Positions 45,738 to 55,932 of a stretch of DNA of 64,000 nucleotides are shown here, piece by piece. Location: the NCBI RefSeq assembly GCF_003935425.1, contig NZ_RHQN01000003.1, positions 558,001-622,000 of the forward strand. Direction: 5' to 3'. Under the pieces are notes generated by a model that did no database searches, was not told the DNA's origin, and was given only the letters and a program-made list of their open reading frames with translations. Every line of letters starts with the position of its first letter. The first letter of the stretch is position 1. This DNA comes from Pseudomonas sp. v388 (GTDB taxonomy: Bacteria; Pseudomonadota; Gammaproteobacteria; Pseudomonadales; Pseudomonadaceae). The translations under genes and the position numbers were made by a program.

Positions 45738-47246
45738 ATGGCGCATAACGAAACAGTCGACGTGGTACTGGTCGGAGCGGGCATCATGAGTGCCACCCTG
45801 GCCGTGCTGCTCAAGGAGCTCGACCCCGGCCTCAAGCTGGAAGTCGTTGAGCTCATGGATTCCGGAGCCGCGGAGAGTTCCAACCCGTGGAACAACGCCG
45901 GCACCGGTCACGCCGGCCTTTGCGAGTTGAACTACACGCCGCCCGCGGCTGATGGCTCCATCGACATCAAAAAAGCCGTGCACATCAATACCCAGTTCGA
46001 AGTGTCCAAGCAGTTCTGGGCGTATCTGGCCCGCAAAGGCACCTTCGGCTCGGCGAAATCGTTCATCAACCAGGTTCCGCACCTGAGCTTCGTCCAGGGC
46101 GAGAGTGGCATTTCCTTCCTCAAGACCCGCTTCGAGGCCATGAGCAAGCACCATGCCTTTTCTTCGATGGAATACACCGAAGACAAGGCCAAGCTCGCAG
46201 AATGGATGCCGCTGATGATGCCTGGCCGACCTGCCGACGAGAAGATCGCCGCAACCCGCATGCTCAACGGTACCGACGTCAACTTCGGCGCCTTGACCAA
46301 TCAGTTGCTCAAGCATCTGGCCGACGCGCCTGACGCGCTGGTGAAGTACAGCAAGCGCGTCACCGACCTGACCCGCAAGGGCACTGGCTGGACCGTGACC
46401 ATCAAGGACGTCAACAGCGGCAGCACCCGCGAGATCGACGCCAAATTCGTATTCCTGGGCGCCGGTGGCGCGGCCTTGCCGCTGCTGCAGATGTCCGGTA
46501 TCGAAGAGAGCAAGGGCTTTGGTGGTTTTCCGGTCAGCGGCCAGTGGCTGCGCTGCGATAACCCGGAAGTGGTCAAGCATCACCAGGCCAAGGTGTACAG
46601 CCAGGCTGCGGTGGGTTCACCGCCCATGTCGGTGCCGCACCTCGACACCCGTGTGGTCGACGGCAAGAAGTCGCTGTTGTTCGGGCCCTACGCCGGTTTC
46701 ACTACCAAATTCCTCAAGCACGGTTCGTTCCTCGACCTGCCGTTGTCGGTTCGTATCGCCAACATCAAGCCGATGCTGGCAGTGGCCCGCGACAACATGG
46801 ATCTGACCAAGTACCTGGTCAGTGAAGTGATGCAGTCGATGGACCAACGTCTGGAATCGCTGCGCCGTTTCTATCCACAGGCGCGCGCCGAAGACTGGCG
46901 TCTGGAAGTGGCCGGCCAGCGGGTGCAGATCATCAAGAAAGACGCCAAGAAAGGCGGCGTGCTGCAATTCGGTACCGAACTGGTTTCGGCGAAGGACGGT
47001 TCGCTGGCTGCGCTGCTGGGTGCTTCACCGGGCGCTTCGGTGACCGTTTCGATCATGCTGGAATTGATCGAGCGTTGCTTCCCCGAAAAGACCCGCACCG
47101 AATGGGCCGCCAAGCTCAACGAAATCTTTCCGGCCCGTGAAAAGGCCCTGGAAAGCGACGCCCAGCTGTATCAGCGCATCAGCGCGCAAAACGATGAGAA
47201 CCTTGAGCTGGTTGAACGCAGCAGCCAGGCACACAGCATTGCGTAG
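45738..47246 (+). CDS. mqo: Malate:quinone oxidoreductase
   Basis: A 502-residue FAD flavoprotein at the membrane that oxidises malate to oxaloacetate and passes electrons to quinone. The FAD-binding motif is [19 protein letters not shown] (about 10-28), with [18 protein letters not shown] at about 49 and the late [16 protein letters not shown]. It replaces or backs up malate dehydrogenase in the TCA cycle. A clear GGAG precedes the ATG. A terminator follows at 47261-47303. Confidence 0.97.
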   Translation: MAHNETVDVVLVGAGIMSATLAVLLKELDPGLKLEVVELMDSGAAESSNPWNNAGTGHAGLCELNYTPPAADGSIDIKKAVHINTQFEVSKQFWAYLARKGTFGSAKSFINQVPHLSFVQGESGISFLKTRFEAMSKHHAFSSMEYTEDKAKLAEWMPLMMPGRPADEKIAATRMLNGTDVNFGALTNQLLKHLADAPDALVKYSKRVTDLTRKGTGWTVTIKDVNSGSTREIDAKFVFLGAGGAALPLLQMSGIEESKGFGGFPVSGQWLRCDNPEVVKHHQAKVYSQAAVGSPPMSVPHLDTRVVDGKKSLLFGPYAGFTTKFLKHGSFLDLPLSVRIANIKPMLAVARDNMDLTKYLVSEVMQSMDQRLESLRRFYPQARAEDWRLEVAGQRVQIIKKDAKKGGVLQFGTELVSAKDGSLAALLGASPGASVTVSIMLELIERCFPEKTRTEWAAKLNEIFPAREKALESDAQLYQRISAQNDENLELVERSSQAHSIA

Positions 47247-47260
47247 CACCTGATGCCGCA

Positions 47261-47303
47261 AACAAAAAACCCGTGAGCTCATTGAGTCACGGGTTTTTTG
47301 TTT
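47261..47303. terminator. Terminator after mqo
   Basis: AACAAAAAACCCGTGA with TCACGGGTTTTTTGTT around a short loop, with T-runs in both directions. It separates mqo from the convergent small gene. Confidence 0.93.
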
Positions 47304-47319
47304 TGTGGGAGCGCAGGCT

Positions 47320-47607
47320 TCAGCCGCGAGCCTGTTCGATCAGCTCGATATAGTCTTCGGCATTGCGCTGATCCTTGATCAGGGCAATGAAGTCGTTGCC
47401 GTGTTCGTCTTTGCCATCCAGGTCGTAGCCGGCTTCCTTGAAGAACGCCAGGAACCGCTCGAAATCGTCGATCCGCAGCCCACGGTAGGCCTTGATCAGC
47501 TTGTGCAGCGAGGGCGATGTGGCGTCATGGGGTTCGAAGTCGAGGAACAGTTTGATCTGCTCGTCACCGATTTCGTCGCCAATCACCTGCTTCTTATCTT
47601 TACGCAT
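47320..47607 (-). CDS. PA4642-type conserved small protein
   Basis: A 95-residue acidic protein (MRKDKKQVIGDEIGDEQIKL at the start, then DFERFLAFFKEAGYDLDG). It is conserved beside mqo in pseudomonads as I recall, but its function is unknown. GGAG precedes the ATG. Confidence 0.85.
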   Translation of the reverse strand: MRKDKKQVIGDEIGDEQIKLFLDFEPHDATSPSLHKLIKAYRGLRIDDFERFLAFFKEAGYDLDGKDEHGNDFIALIKDQRNAEDYIELIEQARG

Positions 47608-47718
47608 TGCGGGCTCCAACTTGTCGCAGACACTTTCACGGGCGGGCAGTGTACCCCCCGGACAGCGCGCGGCTCAACGCGAACGTTCCCGACCGATACG
47701 GGAACGCTCACCCGGCCA

Positions 47719-48276
47719 TCACATGCCTTTGACGGCGAAGATTCCCGCAGCGTTGCGCCAGTATCCTTTGTAGTCCATGCCGAAACCGAAGATGTAACGG
47801 TCGATGCACGGCAGGCCCACGTAATCGGCCTTGTAGTCAGGACGCGCCTTGCGGTCGTGGTCCTTGTCGATCAGCACGGCAGTGTGTACCGCCCGGGCGC
47901 CGGCGTGTCTGCAGAAATCGATGATCGCCGCCAGCGTGTGCCCTTCGTCGAGAATGTCGTCGATGATCAGCACGTCGCGGTCGATGAACGAAACTTCCGG
48001 CTTGGCTTTCCAGAACAGGTCGCCACCGGTGGTTTCGTTGCGATAGCGGGTGGCGTGCAGGTAGGACGCTTCCAGCGGGAAATTCAGATGTGTCAGCAGC
48101 TTGCCTGAAAAGATCAGGCCGCCGTTCATGACACAGAACACCACAGGATTGCGATCGGCCAGTTCGGCGTTGATCTGCGCGCCGACACGGGCGATGGCAG
48201 CATCGACTTCGGCTTCTGTGTACAGGCAGTCAGCCTCGCGCATGACTAGACGGATATGCTCGAGATCAGCGGACAT
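47719..48276 (-). CDS. hpt: Hypoxanthine-guanine phosphoribosyltransferase
   Basis: A 185-residue purine-salvage enzyme that makes IMP or GMP from the base and PRPP. The PRPP motif is DVLIIDDILDEGHT (about 96-109), with FCVMNGGLIFSGKLL earlier. The start MSADLEH has GGAGAG upstream. It is divergent from upp. Confidence 0.93.
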   Translation of the reverse strand: MSADLEHIRLVMREADCLYTEAEVDAAIARVGAQINAELADRNPVVFCVMNGGLIFSGKLLTHLNFPLEASYLHATRYRNETTGGDLFWKAKPEVSFIDRDVLIIDDILDEGHTLAAIIDFCRHAGARAVHTAVLIDKDHDRKARPDYKADYVGLPCIDRYIFGFGMDYKGYWRNAAGIFAVKGM

Positions 48277-48435
48277 GAGGCTCTCCAGATGGGGGCAGTG
48301 TAAGAAAAGCGGGCAAAGGTACGCATCCCGACGATTCAGGGCAAGCGATTCTGGACTAACGTTGCGCATAACAGAGCGCAGTCTGTGTGAGCGGTAAGAC
48401 AATACTGCACACGCCGTAAGACAGTAACTGCTGAA

Positions 48436-48447
48436 TAGATTAATCTA
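48436..48447. repeat. Perfect 12-bp palindrome between hpt and upp
   Basis: TAGATTAATCTA is its own reverse complement, 38 bases before the upp start. It is AT-rich and may overlap the upp -10 region (TAATCT). It could be an operator. Confidence 0.4.
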
Positions 48448-48484
48448 GGCCGTTTTTTTGCCCCCCCGCTGGAGCCTTTCCCTT

Positions 48485-49123
48485 ATGCCTATCCGTGAAA
48501 TCCGTCATCCGCTGATCCGCCACAAGCTCGGGCTGATGCGCCGCGCCGACATCAGCACCAAGAATTTCCGTGAGCTGGCCCAGGAAGTCGGTGCGCTGCT
48601 CACCTACGAGGCCACCGCAGACCTGGCGTTGGAAAACTATGAAATCGAAGGTTGGGCCGGTCCCGTGTCGGTCGAAAAAATCGCCGGCAAGAAGATCACC
48701 GTTGTCCCGATCCTGCGTGCCGGCATTGGCATGCTCGACGGCGTGCTCAGCCTGATTCCCGGCGCAAAAGTCAGCGCCGTCGGCGTTGCCCGCAATGAAG
48801 AAACCCTGCAGGCGCACACCTACCTGGAAAAACTGGTTCCGGAAATCGACGAACGTCTGGCGATGATCATCGACCCGATGCTGGCCACCGGCAGCTCCAT
48901 GGTCGCGACCATCGATCTGCTCAAGAAAGCCGGCTGCAAGGAAATCCGTGCGATGGTGCTGGTGGCAGCGCCGGAAGGGATCGCAGTGGTCGAGAAGGCG
49001 CACCCGGACGTGATGATCTACACCGCCTCGATCGATCAACGTCTGAATGAACATGGCTACATCATCCCGGGCCTGGGCGATGCCGGCGACAAGATTTTCG
49101 GCACCAAACAGAAGGACGCTTAA
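48485..49123 (+). CDS. upp: Uracil phosphoribosyltransferase
   Basis: A 212-residue enzyme that makes UMP from uracil and PRPP. Signature segments are [12 protein letters not shown] (about 79-90) and the PRPP site [20 protein letters not shown] (about 127). The start [16 protein letters not shown] is typical. It is followed 4 bp later by the permease gene uraA. Confidence 0.97.
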   Translation: MPIREIRHPLIRHKLGLMRRADISTKNFRELAQEVGALLTYEATADLALENYEIEGWAGPVSVEKIAGKKITVVPILRAGIGMLDGVLSLIPGAKVSAVGVARNEETLQAHTYLEKLVPEIDERLAMIIDPMLATGSSMVATIDLLKKAGCKEIRAMVLVAAPEGIAVVEKAHPDVMIYTASIDQRLNEHGYIIPGLGDAGDKIFGTKQKDA

Positions 49124-49127
49124 TTAG

Positions 49128-50405
49128 ATGACGCAGCACGAGTTCAATGATCCACTTTGGCGCACCGTGCTTTCCGGTGCGCAGATGCTGTTCGTGGCTT
49201 TTGGCGCGCTGGTGTTGATGCCGCTGATCACCGGACTCGATCCTAACGTTGCCCTGTTCACCGCAGGTCTGGGCACTTTGTTGTTCCAGATCGTGACAGG
49301 GCGTCAGGTGCCGGTCTTCCTGGCATCGAGCTTTGCGTTCATCACCCCGATCATTCTCGCCAAGGGCCAGTTCGGCCTGGCCGCGACCATGGGCGGCGTC
49401 ATGGCGGCGGGTTTTGTCTACACCTTCCTGGGCTTTGCGGTGAAGATCAAGGGCACCGGTTTCATCGACCGACTGCTGCCGCCGGTGGTGATCGGCCCGG
49501 TGATCATTTCCATCGGCCTGGCCATGGCGCCTATTGCGGCGAACATGGCAATGGGCAAGGGCGGTGATGGCGCGGTGCTGATTCCATATCAGACAGCCAT
49601 GATGATTTCGATGCCTGCGCTGCTGACCACGCTGGTGGTCGCGGTATTCGGCAAAGGCATTTTCCGCCTGGTGCCGATCATCTCCGGTGTGCTGGTGGGC
49701 TTTGCGCTGTCGTTCTACTTCGGCGTGGTCGACACCGCGAAGATTGCCGCCGCGCCCTGGCTGGCATTGCCGCACTTCACGGCGCCGGAATTCAACTGGC
49801 AGGCGATTCTGTTCATCGTTCCGGTGGCGCTGGCTCCGGCCATCGAGCATATCGGAGGCGTGATTGCCGTCGGCAGCGTGACCGGCCGCGACTACCTGAA
49901 GAAGCCGGGCCTGCATCGCACGTTGTTTGGTGACGGCATCGCCACCACCGCAGCCGGCCTGTTTGGCGGACCGCCCAACACCACTTATGCCGAAGTGACC
50001 GGTGCGGTGATGCTGACCAAGAACTACAACCCGAAAATCATGACCTGGGCGTCGATCTTCGCGATCACCCTGGCGTTCATCGGCAAGTTCGGCGCGCTGC
50101 TGCAGAGCATACCGGTGCCGGTGATGGGCGGGATTCTGTGTCTGTTGTTCGGTTCTATCGCTGCTGTGGGCATGAATACGCTGATCCGCCACAAGATCGA
50201 CCTGTCCGAAGCTCGCAACCTGGTGATCGTTTCGGTGACGCTGGTGTTCGGTATCGGCGGCGTGCTGATCGGCACCGGCGACGGCCCGGACGATTTCGGC
50301 CTCAAGGGCATCGCCCTGTGCGCGGTAACCGCCATCGCGCTGAATCTGCTTCTGCCGGGCAACGACGGCTGGAAGAAAAAAAAGATGGATGATCAGTTGC
50401 CGTAA
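49128..50405 (+). CDS. uraA: Uracil permease UraA (NCS2 family)
   Basis: A 425-residue inner-membrane uracil:proton symporter with 12-14 hydrophobic segments. The NCS2 signature is near the central region: PALAPAIEHIGGVIAVGSV with the conserved Glu, and GGPPNTTYAEVTGAV. It is coupled to upp, giving uracil uptake and salvage. The rut operon has no permease of its own in this window. Confidence 0.95.
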   Translation: MTQHEFNDPLWRTVLSGAQMLFVAFGALVLMPLITGLDPNVALFTAGLGTLLFQIVTGRQVPVFLASSFAFITPIILAKGQFGLAATMGGVMAAGFVYTFLGFAVKIKGTGFIDRLLPPVVIGPVIISIGLAMAPIAANMAMGKGGDGAVLIPYQTAMMISMPALLTTLVVAVFGKGIFRLVPIISGVLVGFALSFYFGVVDTAKIAAAPWLALPHFTAPEFNWQAILFIVPVALAPAIEHIGGVIAVGSVTGRDYLKKPGLHRTLFGDGIATTAAGLFGGPPNTTYAEVTGAVMLTKNYNPKIMTWASIFAITLAFIGKFGALLQSIPVPVMGGILCLLFGSIAAVGMNTLIRHKIDLSEARNLVIVSVTLVFGIGGVLIGTGDGPDDFGLKGIALCAVTAIALNLLLPGNDGWKKKKMDDQLP

Positions 50406-50414
50406 TCGGCTCTG

Positions 50415-50442
50415 GCGCGCTCCGACATAAGTAGGAGCGCGC
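50415..50442. terminator. Hairpin between uraA and hemH
   Basis: GCGCGCTCC pairs with GGAGCGCGC around a 10-base loop in a 44-bp gap between two convergent genes. No T-run is seen. Confidence 0.55.
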
Positions 50443-50449
50443 TCAACCG

Positions 50450-51472
50450 CTACAACATCACAGGCGCCCGCTCGCAGAGTCTGTTCAACGCCTTGGCCCA
50501 GTTCGGGTCGTCGTTGAGACACGGCACCAGCACCAACTCTTCTCCCCCCGCTTCCTTGAACTGTTCGGCACCACGATCACCGATTTCCTCCAGGGTTTCG
50601 ATGCAATCGGCAACGAACGCCGGGCACATCACCAGCAGTTTTTTCACACCCTGCGCGGCGAGTTCTTCCAGACGGGCTTCGGTGTAGGGTTCGATCCATT
50701 TGGCGCGCCCCAGCCGCGACTGAAAGGACACTGACCACTTGCCTTCGGGGATGCCCATGCGTTTCGCGAACGTTGCCGCCGAGTGCAGGCACTGCGCGCG
50801 GTAACAGGTGGCGAGTACTTCCGGCGGCGCCTGCATGCAGCAATCTTCCTTGAAGCAGTGCTTGCCGGTGGGATCGAGCTTGTTCAAATGCCGTTCTGGC
50901 AGGCCGTGAAAACTCAGCAGCAAATGATCGTAGGGTTGCTGCAGGTGCGGCCTCACGCTCTCGACCAGCGCCTCCAGGTACTCGGGCTGATCATAAAAAG
51001 GCTGCAACAGAGAGAACTGAATACCCAGCGACTGGCTCTTGACGACCCGCCTGGCTTCTTCAACCACCGTGGTCACGGTGCTGTCGGCGAATTGCGGATA
51101 CAACGGCGCCAGGGTCACTTTCTTGATGCCCTGCCCTGCCAGACGCGTAAGCACGGTTTGCAGGGACGGCTCACCGTAACGCATGGCCAGTTCGACAGGC
51201 CCTTGCGTCCACTCCTGCTTCATTGCCTCCTGCAGGCGTTTGCTGAGCACCACCAGCGGCGAGCCCTCATCCCACCAGATCGAGGCATAGGCATGCGCCG
51301 ACTGCTCGGGGCGTTTGATCAGGATCAGCGAAACCAATAGCCGGCGAACCGGCCACGGCAGATCGATGACATACGGGTCCATCAGGAACTGGTTGAGGTA
51401 GCGACGCACATCGGCGACTTCGGTGGAAGCGGGCGAACCCAGATTGACCAGCAACAGCGCGTGATCGGTCAT
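50450..51472 (-). CDS. hemH: Ferrochelatase
   Basis: A 340-residue enzyme that inserts Fe2+ into protoporphyrin IX to make haem. Features: [18 protein letters not shown] at the start, the conserved His in [17 protein letters not shown] (about 190) and late [15 protein letters not shown] (Glu). The start MTDHALLLV lies 9 bases inside a longer frame. It precedes other haem-linked genes in the region (hemA lies 12 kb away). Confidence 0.95.
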   Translation of the reverse strand: MTDHALLLVNLGSPASTEVADVRRYLNQFLMDPYVIDLPWPVRRLLVSLILIKRPEQSAHAYASIWWDEGSPLVVLSKRLQEAMKQEWTQGPVELAMRYGEPSLQTVLTRLAGQGIKKVTLAPLYPQFADSTVTTVVEEARRVVKSQSLGIQFSLLQPFYDQPEYLEALVESVRPHLQQPYDHLLLSFHGLPERHLNKLDPTGKHCFKEDCCMQAPPEVLATCYRAQCLHSAATFAKRMGIPEGKWSVSFQSRLGRAKWIEPYTEARLEELAAQGVKKLLVMCPAFVADCIETLEEIGDRGAEQFKEAGGEELVLVPCLNDDPNWAKALNRLCERAPVML

Positions 51473-51499
51473 GCAACACACATCCTATTTCAAAAACGT

Positions 51500-52402
51500 C
51501 TAATGGCGCCCCAACACGTCGTCGAGGGCTGCACGCAGATCGGTAAAGCGAAAGTTGAAACCGGCTTCCTGCAAGCGCCTCGGCCGGACGCGCTGGCCAC
51601 CCAGCAACAACACGGACAACTCGCCCAGCAGTATTTTCAGCGCCACCGCCGGCATCGGCATGAACGCCGGCCGATGAAGGATCGCGGCCAGCGTCTTGGC
51701 GAACTCACTATTGCGTACCGGGTTCGGCGCGCAGACATTATAGGGACCTCGGGCTTCGTCGAGATTCAACAAGAAATCAATCGCCCCGATTTGATCCTGC
51801 ACATGCACCCACGGCATCCACTGCCGGCCATTGCCAATGGGACCGCCCATGCCCAGCTTGAAAGGCGTCAGCATCTTTTGCAGAAAACCGCCGCGATTGG
51901 ACAACACCAGACCGGTGCGCACAATGACCACGCGCAAGCCAAGTGCTTCAGCACGTTGCGCGGTTTCCTCCCAGGCGATACACAATTGACTGGCGAAATC
52001 TTCCTTGGCCGGCGGCGCGCTTTCATCCAGCTCACGCTCACCGCTATCGCCGTACCAGCCGACCGCTGAACCGGAGATCAGCAGGCGCGGGCGTTGTTGG
52101 CGAGTGCCCAGCCAGGCGAGCAGTTGTTCTGTCAGGCCGATGCGGCTTTCCCAGAGCAGGAGCCTGCGCTTGCGCGTCCAGGGCCGGTCTGCAATCGGAG
52201 CACCGGCCAGGTTGATGATTGCATCGAGCGGCTGTTCGCCGAGTTCCTCGAGCCGGGCGATGCCACGCACCGACTGACCGCATGTCTTGGTGACTTCAGA
52301 AGGACGGCGGCTCCACACGGTCAGTTCGTGGCCTTGGGCAGACCACAGTCGGCAGAGCGCTTGTCCTATCAGACCAGTACCGCCGGTCAGCAATATGTGC
52401 AT
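51500..52402 (-). CDS. TIGR01777-family epimerase-like protein (YfcH type)
   Basis: A 300-residue NAD(P)-binding SDR-like protein. The Rossmann motif is MHILLTGGTGLIGQALC, with NLAGAPIADRPWT, then ISGSAVGWYGDSG (Tyr) and the late PPRRLQEAGFNFRFTDL-type C-terminus (DUF1731). It may act in envelope or cell-division-related roles, but the reaction is unknown. It lies 27 bp from hemH on the same strand. Confidence 0.9.
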   Translation of the reverse strand: MHILLTGGTGLIGQALCRLWSAQGHELTVWSRRPSEVTKTCGQSVRGIARLEELGEQPLDAIINLAGAPIADRPWTRKRRLLLWESRIGLTEQLLAWLGTRQQRPRLLISGSAVGWYGDSGERELDESAPPAKEDFASQLCIAWEETAQRAEALGLRVVIVRTGLVLSNRGGFLQKMLTPFKLGMGGPIGNGRQWMPWVHVQDQIGAIDFLLNLDEARGPYNVCAPNPVRNSEFAKTLAAILHRPAFMPMPAVALKILLGELSVLLLGGQRVRPRRLQEAGFNFRFTDLRAALDDVLGRH

Positions 52403-52630
52403 GGCAGGTTACCTCGCGTGGCGTTCGTGACTATTGAGTAGTCTATTTCTCACAGGTCGTGCTTATTCGCGGACGAAACTGTCTGCTGAACCATAGGCCA
52501 AACCTGAATGGACTGGAGCTTTACTACCCGTCCGGGTGGTTGGCCCATTGTCGATGAGCAACAGACCGACCGTACTCGAACGCAGCGGGCCAAGCGCCCA
52601 GGCAATGAAAATTCGAGAACCAGTGCAAGT
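52403..52630. other. Divergent intergenic region
   Basis: No gene is seen. This stretch holds the promoters of the TIGR01777 gene (minus) and, with the following operator, of the FAD oxidoreductase gene (plus). Confidence 0.4.
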
Positions 52631-53900
<1,270 letters not shown>

Positions 53901-53939
53901 CCGGTTCCGACCATTTCGGGACGCCTCCCCCATAAGACC

Positions 53940-54013
53940 TGTACAAAGAAATTGACTTGTACAGCTATCCACCTATGATGAACTCAGGTTGTACAGAGCA
54001 TCTCATCTGTACA
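53940..54013 (+). promoter_or_regulatory. Promoter of the ybgA-litR-phrB operon with four TGTACA boxes
   Basis: TGTACA occurs at 53940, 53958, 53990 and 54008. The boxes form two pairs with 12 bases between members (18-base period). A good sigma-70 promoter, TTGACT (53952-53957), 16 bases, TATGAT (53974-53979), lies between the first two pairs, so the boxes flank the -35, the spacer and the start of transcription. The layout suggests repression by the LitR-like MerR regulator encoded in the operon. TnTACA boxes are the known CarH/LitR half-site type. Confidence 0.8.
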
Positions 54014-54032
54014 AGTTCATACGAGGTTCCTG

Positions 54033-54995
54033 ATGTCGTCGCCCACCCCCGATAAGCCGAAACTGGGTATCAGCGCCTGCCTGATGGGCGTTGAAGTGCG
54101 CTTCAACGGTGGCCACAAAGAGTCGCACCTGTGTACCCGCGCCCTGAGCGAATACTTCGACTTCATCCCGCTGTGTCCGGAAGTGGCCATCGGCATGGGT
54201 ATACCCCGTGAGCCGATCCGGCTGGTGGGCGATCCGGAGGCGCCGCAAGCGGTGGGCACGGTCAACAGCGAACTTAATGTCACTCAGGCGCTGGCCGATT
54301 ACGGCACCCGCATGGCGGATGAAGTCAGTGATATCTGCGGCTATATCTTCATGCAGAAGTCACCCTCCTGCGGACTGGAACGGGTCAAGGTCTACCGTGA
54401 AAACGGCGCGCCGGTCGACGGTGGCGGGCGCGGCATCTATGCCCAGGCATTTTGCGCGGCCCATCCGAATCTGCCGGTCGAAGAAGACGGCCGCTTGAAC
54501 GATGCCGTACTTCGGGAAAACTTCATCACGCGAGTGTTCGCCTACGCGGCCTGGCAGGACGTGCTGAAGACCGGGGTCACCCGTCGTGCGCTGACCGAGT
54601 TCCACTCGCGCTATAAATATCAGCTGATGGCCAACAACCCGGTGCAGTACAAGGTTCTGGGCAACATGCTGGGCAGCATGGGCCGTAGCGATCCTGAAGA
54701 GATCGCGCCGCTGTACTTCACCGAACTGATGGCCGCGCTGAAGAAGTGCGCCACCCGCAGCACCCACACCAACGTGCTGCAACATTTGACCGGGTATCTG
54801 AAGCAGACCATCAGCGCGCAGGACAAGCAGGAAATCCAGCAGCTGATCGCCCAGTACCATCAGGGCATCGTGCCGCTGATCGTTCCGCTGACGTTGCTCA
54901 AGCACCACTTCCGCCAACATCCCGATCCGTATGTGGCGCTGCAGGTGTACATGCAGCCGCATCCGGAAAACCTCAGCCTTCGCAACGCGATCTGA
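54033..54995 (+). CDS. DUF523/DUF1722 protein (YbgA type)
   Basis: A 320-residue protein. DUF523 comes first (about 10-155: GISACLMGVEVRFNGGHK, then CGYIFMQKSPSCGLERVKVY with conserved Cys). DUF1722/YbgA follows (about 180-315: ALTEFHSRYKYQLMANNP and late LKHHFRQHPDPYVALQVYM). Conserved cysteines suggest a metal cofactor. The family often lies with photolyase genes, as here. The start follows GAGG. Confidence 0.9.
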   Translation: MSSPTPDKPKLGISACLMGVEVRFNGGHKESHLCTRALSEYFDFIPLCPEVAIGMGIPREPIRLVGDPEAPQAVGTVNSELNVTQALADYGTRMADEVSDICGYIFMQKSPSCGLERVKVYRENGAPVDGGGRGIYAQAFCAAHPNLPVEEDGRLNDAVLRENFITRVFAYAAWQDVLKTGVTRRALTEFHSRYKYQLMANNPVQYKVLGNMLGSMGRSDPEEIAPLYFTELMAALKKCATRSTHTNVLQHLTGYLKQTISAQDKQEIQQLIAQYHQGIVPLIVPLTLLKHHFRQHPDPYVALQVYMQPHPENLSLRNAI

Positions 54996-54998
54996 CCC

Positions 54999-55922
54999 AT
55001 GAAGACATCCACTGTACCGGCGCCGGGCGATGGCGAAGCGCTGCCTGCCCAATGGCTGCCGATCCGGGAAATCGCCCGACAGACCGGGGTCAATGCCGTC
55101 ACCCTGCGTGCCTGGGAGCGTCGCTACGGCCTGATCGTGCCGCACCGCACCGCCAAGGGGCATCGGCTGTACTCCGACGCGCATGTTCAACGGGTGATGG
55201 ATATCCTCACCTGGCTGAATCGTGGCGTATCGGTCAGCCGGATCAAGAATCTGATCGACAGCCAGCAGCCGCAGGCCACAAGCCTCGATGACGACTGGGG
55301 AGCCTTGCGCAGCAAGTTGATCGGCGCTATCGGCGAGCTGGCCGAGCGGCGCGTCGACGACGCGTTCAACCAGGCCATGTCGCTTTATCCGCCCCGCACG
55401 CTCTGTCAGCAATTACTGCTGCCATTGCTGACCGAGCTGGAGCAACGCTGGAGCGGAAAATTCGGTGCGCAACTGGAGCGCACCTTCTTTCACTCATGGC
55501 TGCGCAGCAAGTTCGGAGCGCGGATCTATCACAACAATCGCCAGCTCAACGGCACGCCGCTGCTGCTGGTCAACCAGTCGGAACTACCGTTCGAGCCGCA
55601 CCTGTGGCTTACCGCATGGCTGGTCAGCAGCGCCGATTGCCCCGTGGAAGTGTTCGACTGGCCGCTGCCCAACGGCGAACTGGCACTGGCCGCCGAGTAC
55701 CTGCGACCACGGGGCATCGTGCTGTATTCCAGCAACAGCCTGAACCTGGCACAGCTGCCGCGACTGCTCGCCAACATCCCGTGCCCAGTGGTACTGGGTG
55801 GCCCCGCAGTGCGGATTCATGGTGCCGAGCTGCTCGCTTGTACCGGCCAGATGGCCAACCTGTCAGTCGCCCAGGACCCACTCAGTGTCCAGACCGAGCT
55901 GAACCGGCTCGGGCTCATTTAA
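54999..55922 (+). CDS. MerR-family regulator of the LitR type next to photolyase
   Basis: A 307-residue paralogue of the protein at 532-1494. The MerR head (about residues 22-95) has IREIARQTGVNAVTLRAWER and GHRLYSDAHVQ. The C-terminal domain has the CarH-like fold but no ligand His (the loop reads NQSELPFEPH). In Pseudomonas putida, class II LitR regulators of this type (PplR) are described as light-controlled repressors of phr and other genes. It starts 3 bp after the ybgA-like stop and precedes phrB by 10 bp, so it probably represses its own operon. Confidence 0.88.
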   Translation: MKTSTVPAPGDGEALPAQWLPIREIARQTGVNAVTLRAWERRYGLIVPHRTAKGHRLYSDAHVQRVMDILTWLNRGVSVSRIKNLIDSQQPQATSLDDDWGALRSKLIGAIGELAERRVDDAFNQAMSLYPPRTLCQQLLLPLLTELEQRWSGKFGAQLERTFFHSWLRSKFGARIYHNNRQLNGTPLLLVNQSELPFEPHLWLTAWLVSSADCPVEVFDWPLPNGELALAAEYLRPRGIVLYSSNSLNLAQLPRLLANIPCPVVLGGPAVRIHGAELLACTGQMANLSVAQDPLSVQTELNRLGLI

Positions 55923-55932
55923 AGGATTAGCC

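Noticed and set aside
49062-50522. Minus-strand open frame over uraA
   Set aside because: Rich in His, Arg, Gln and Asp as mirrored membrane-protein codons are; uraA on the plus strand is certain.
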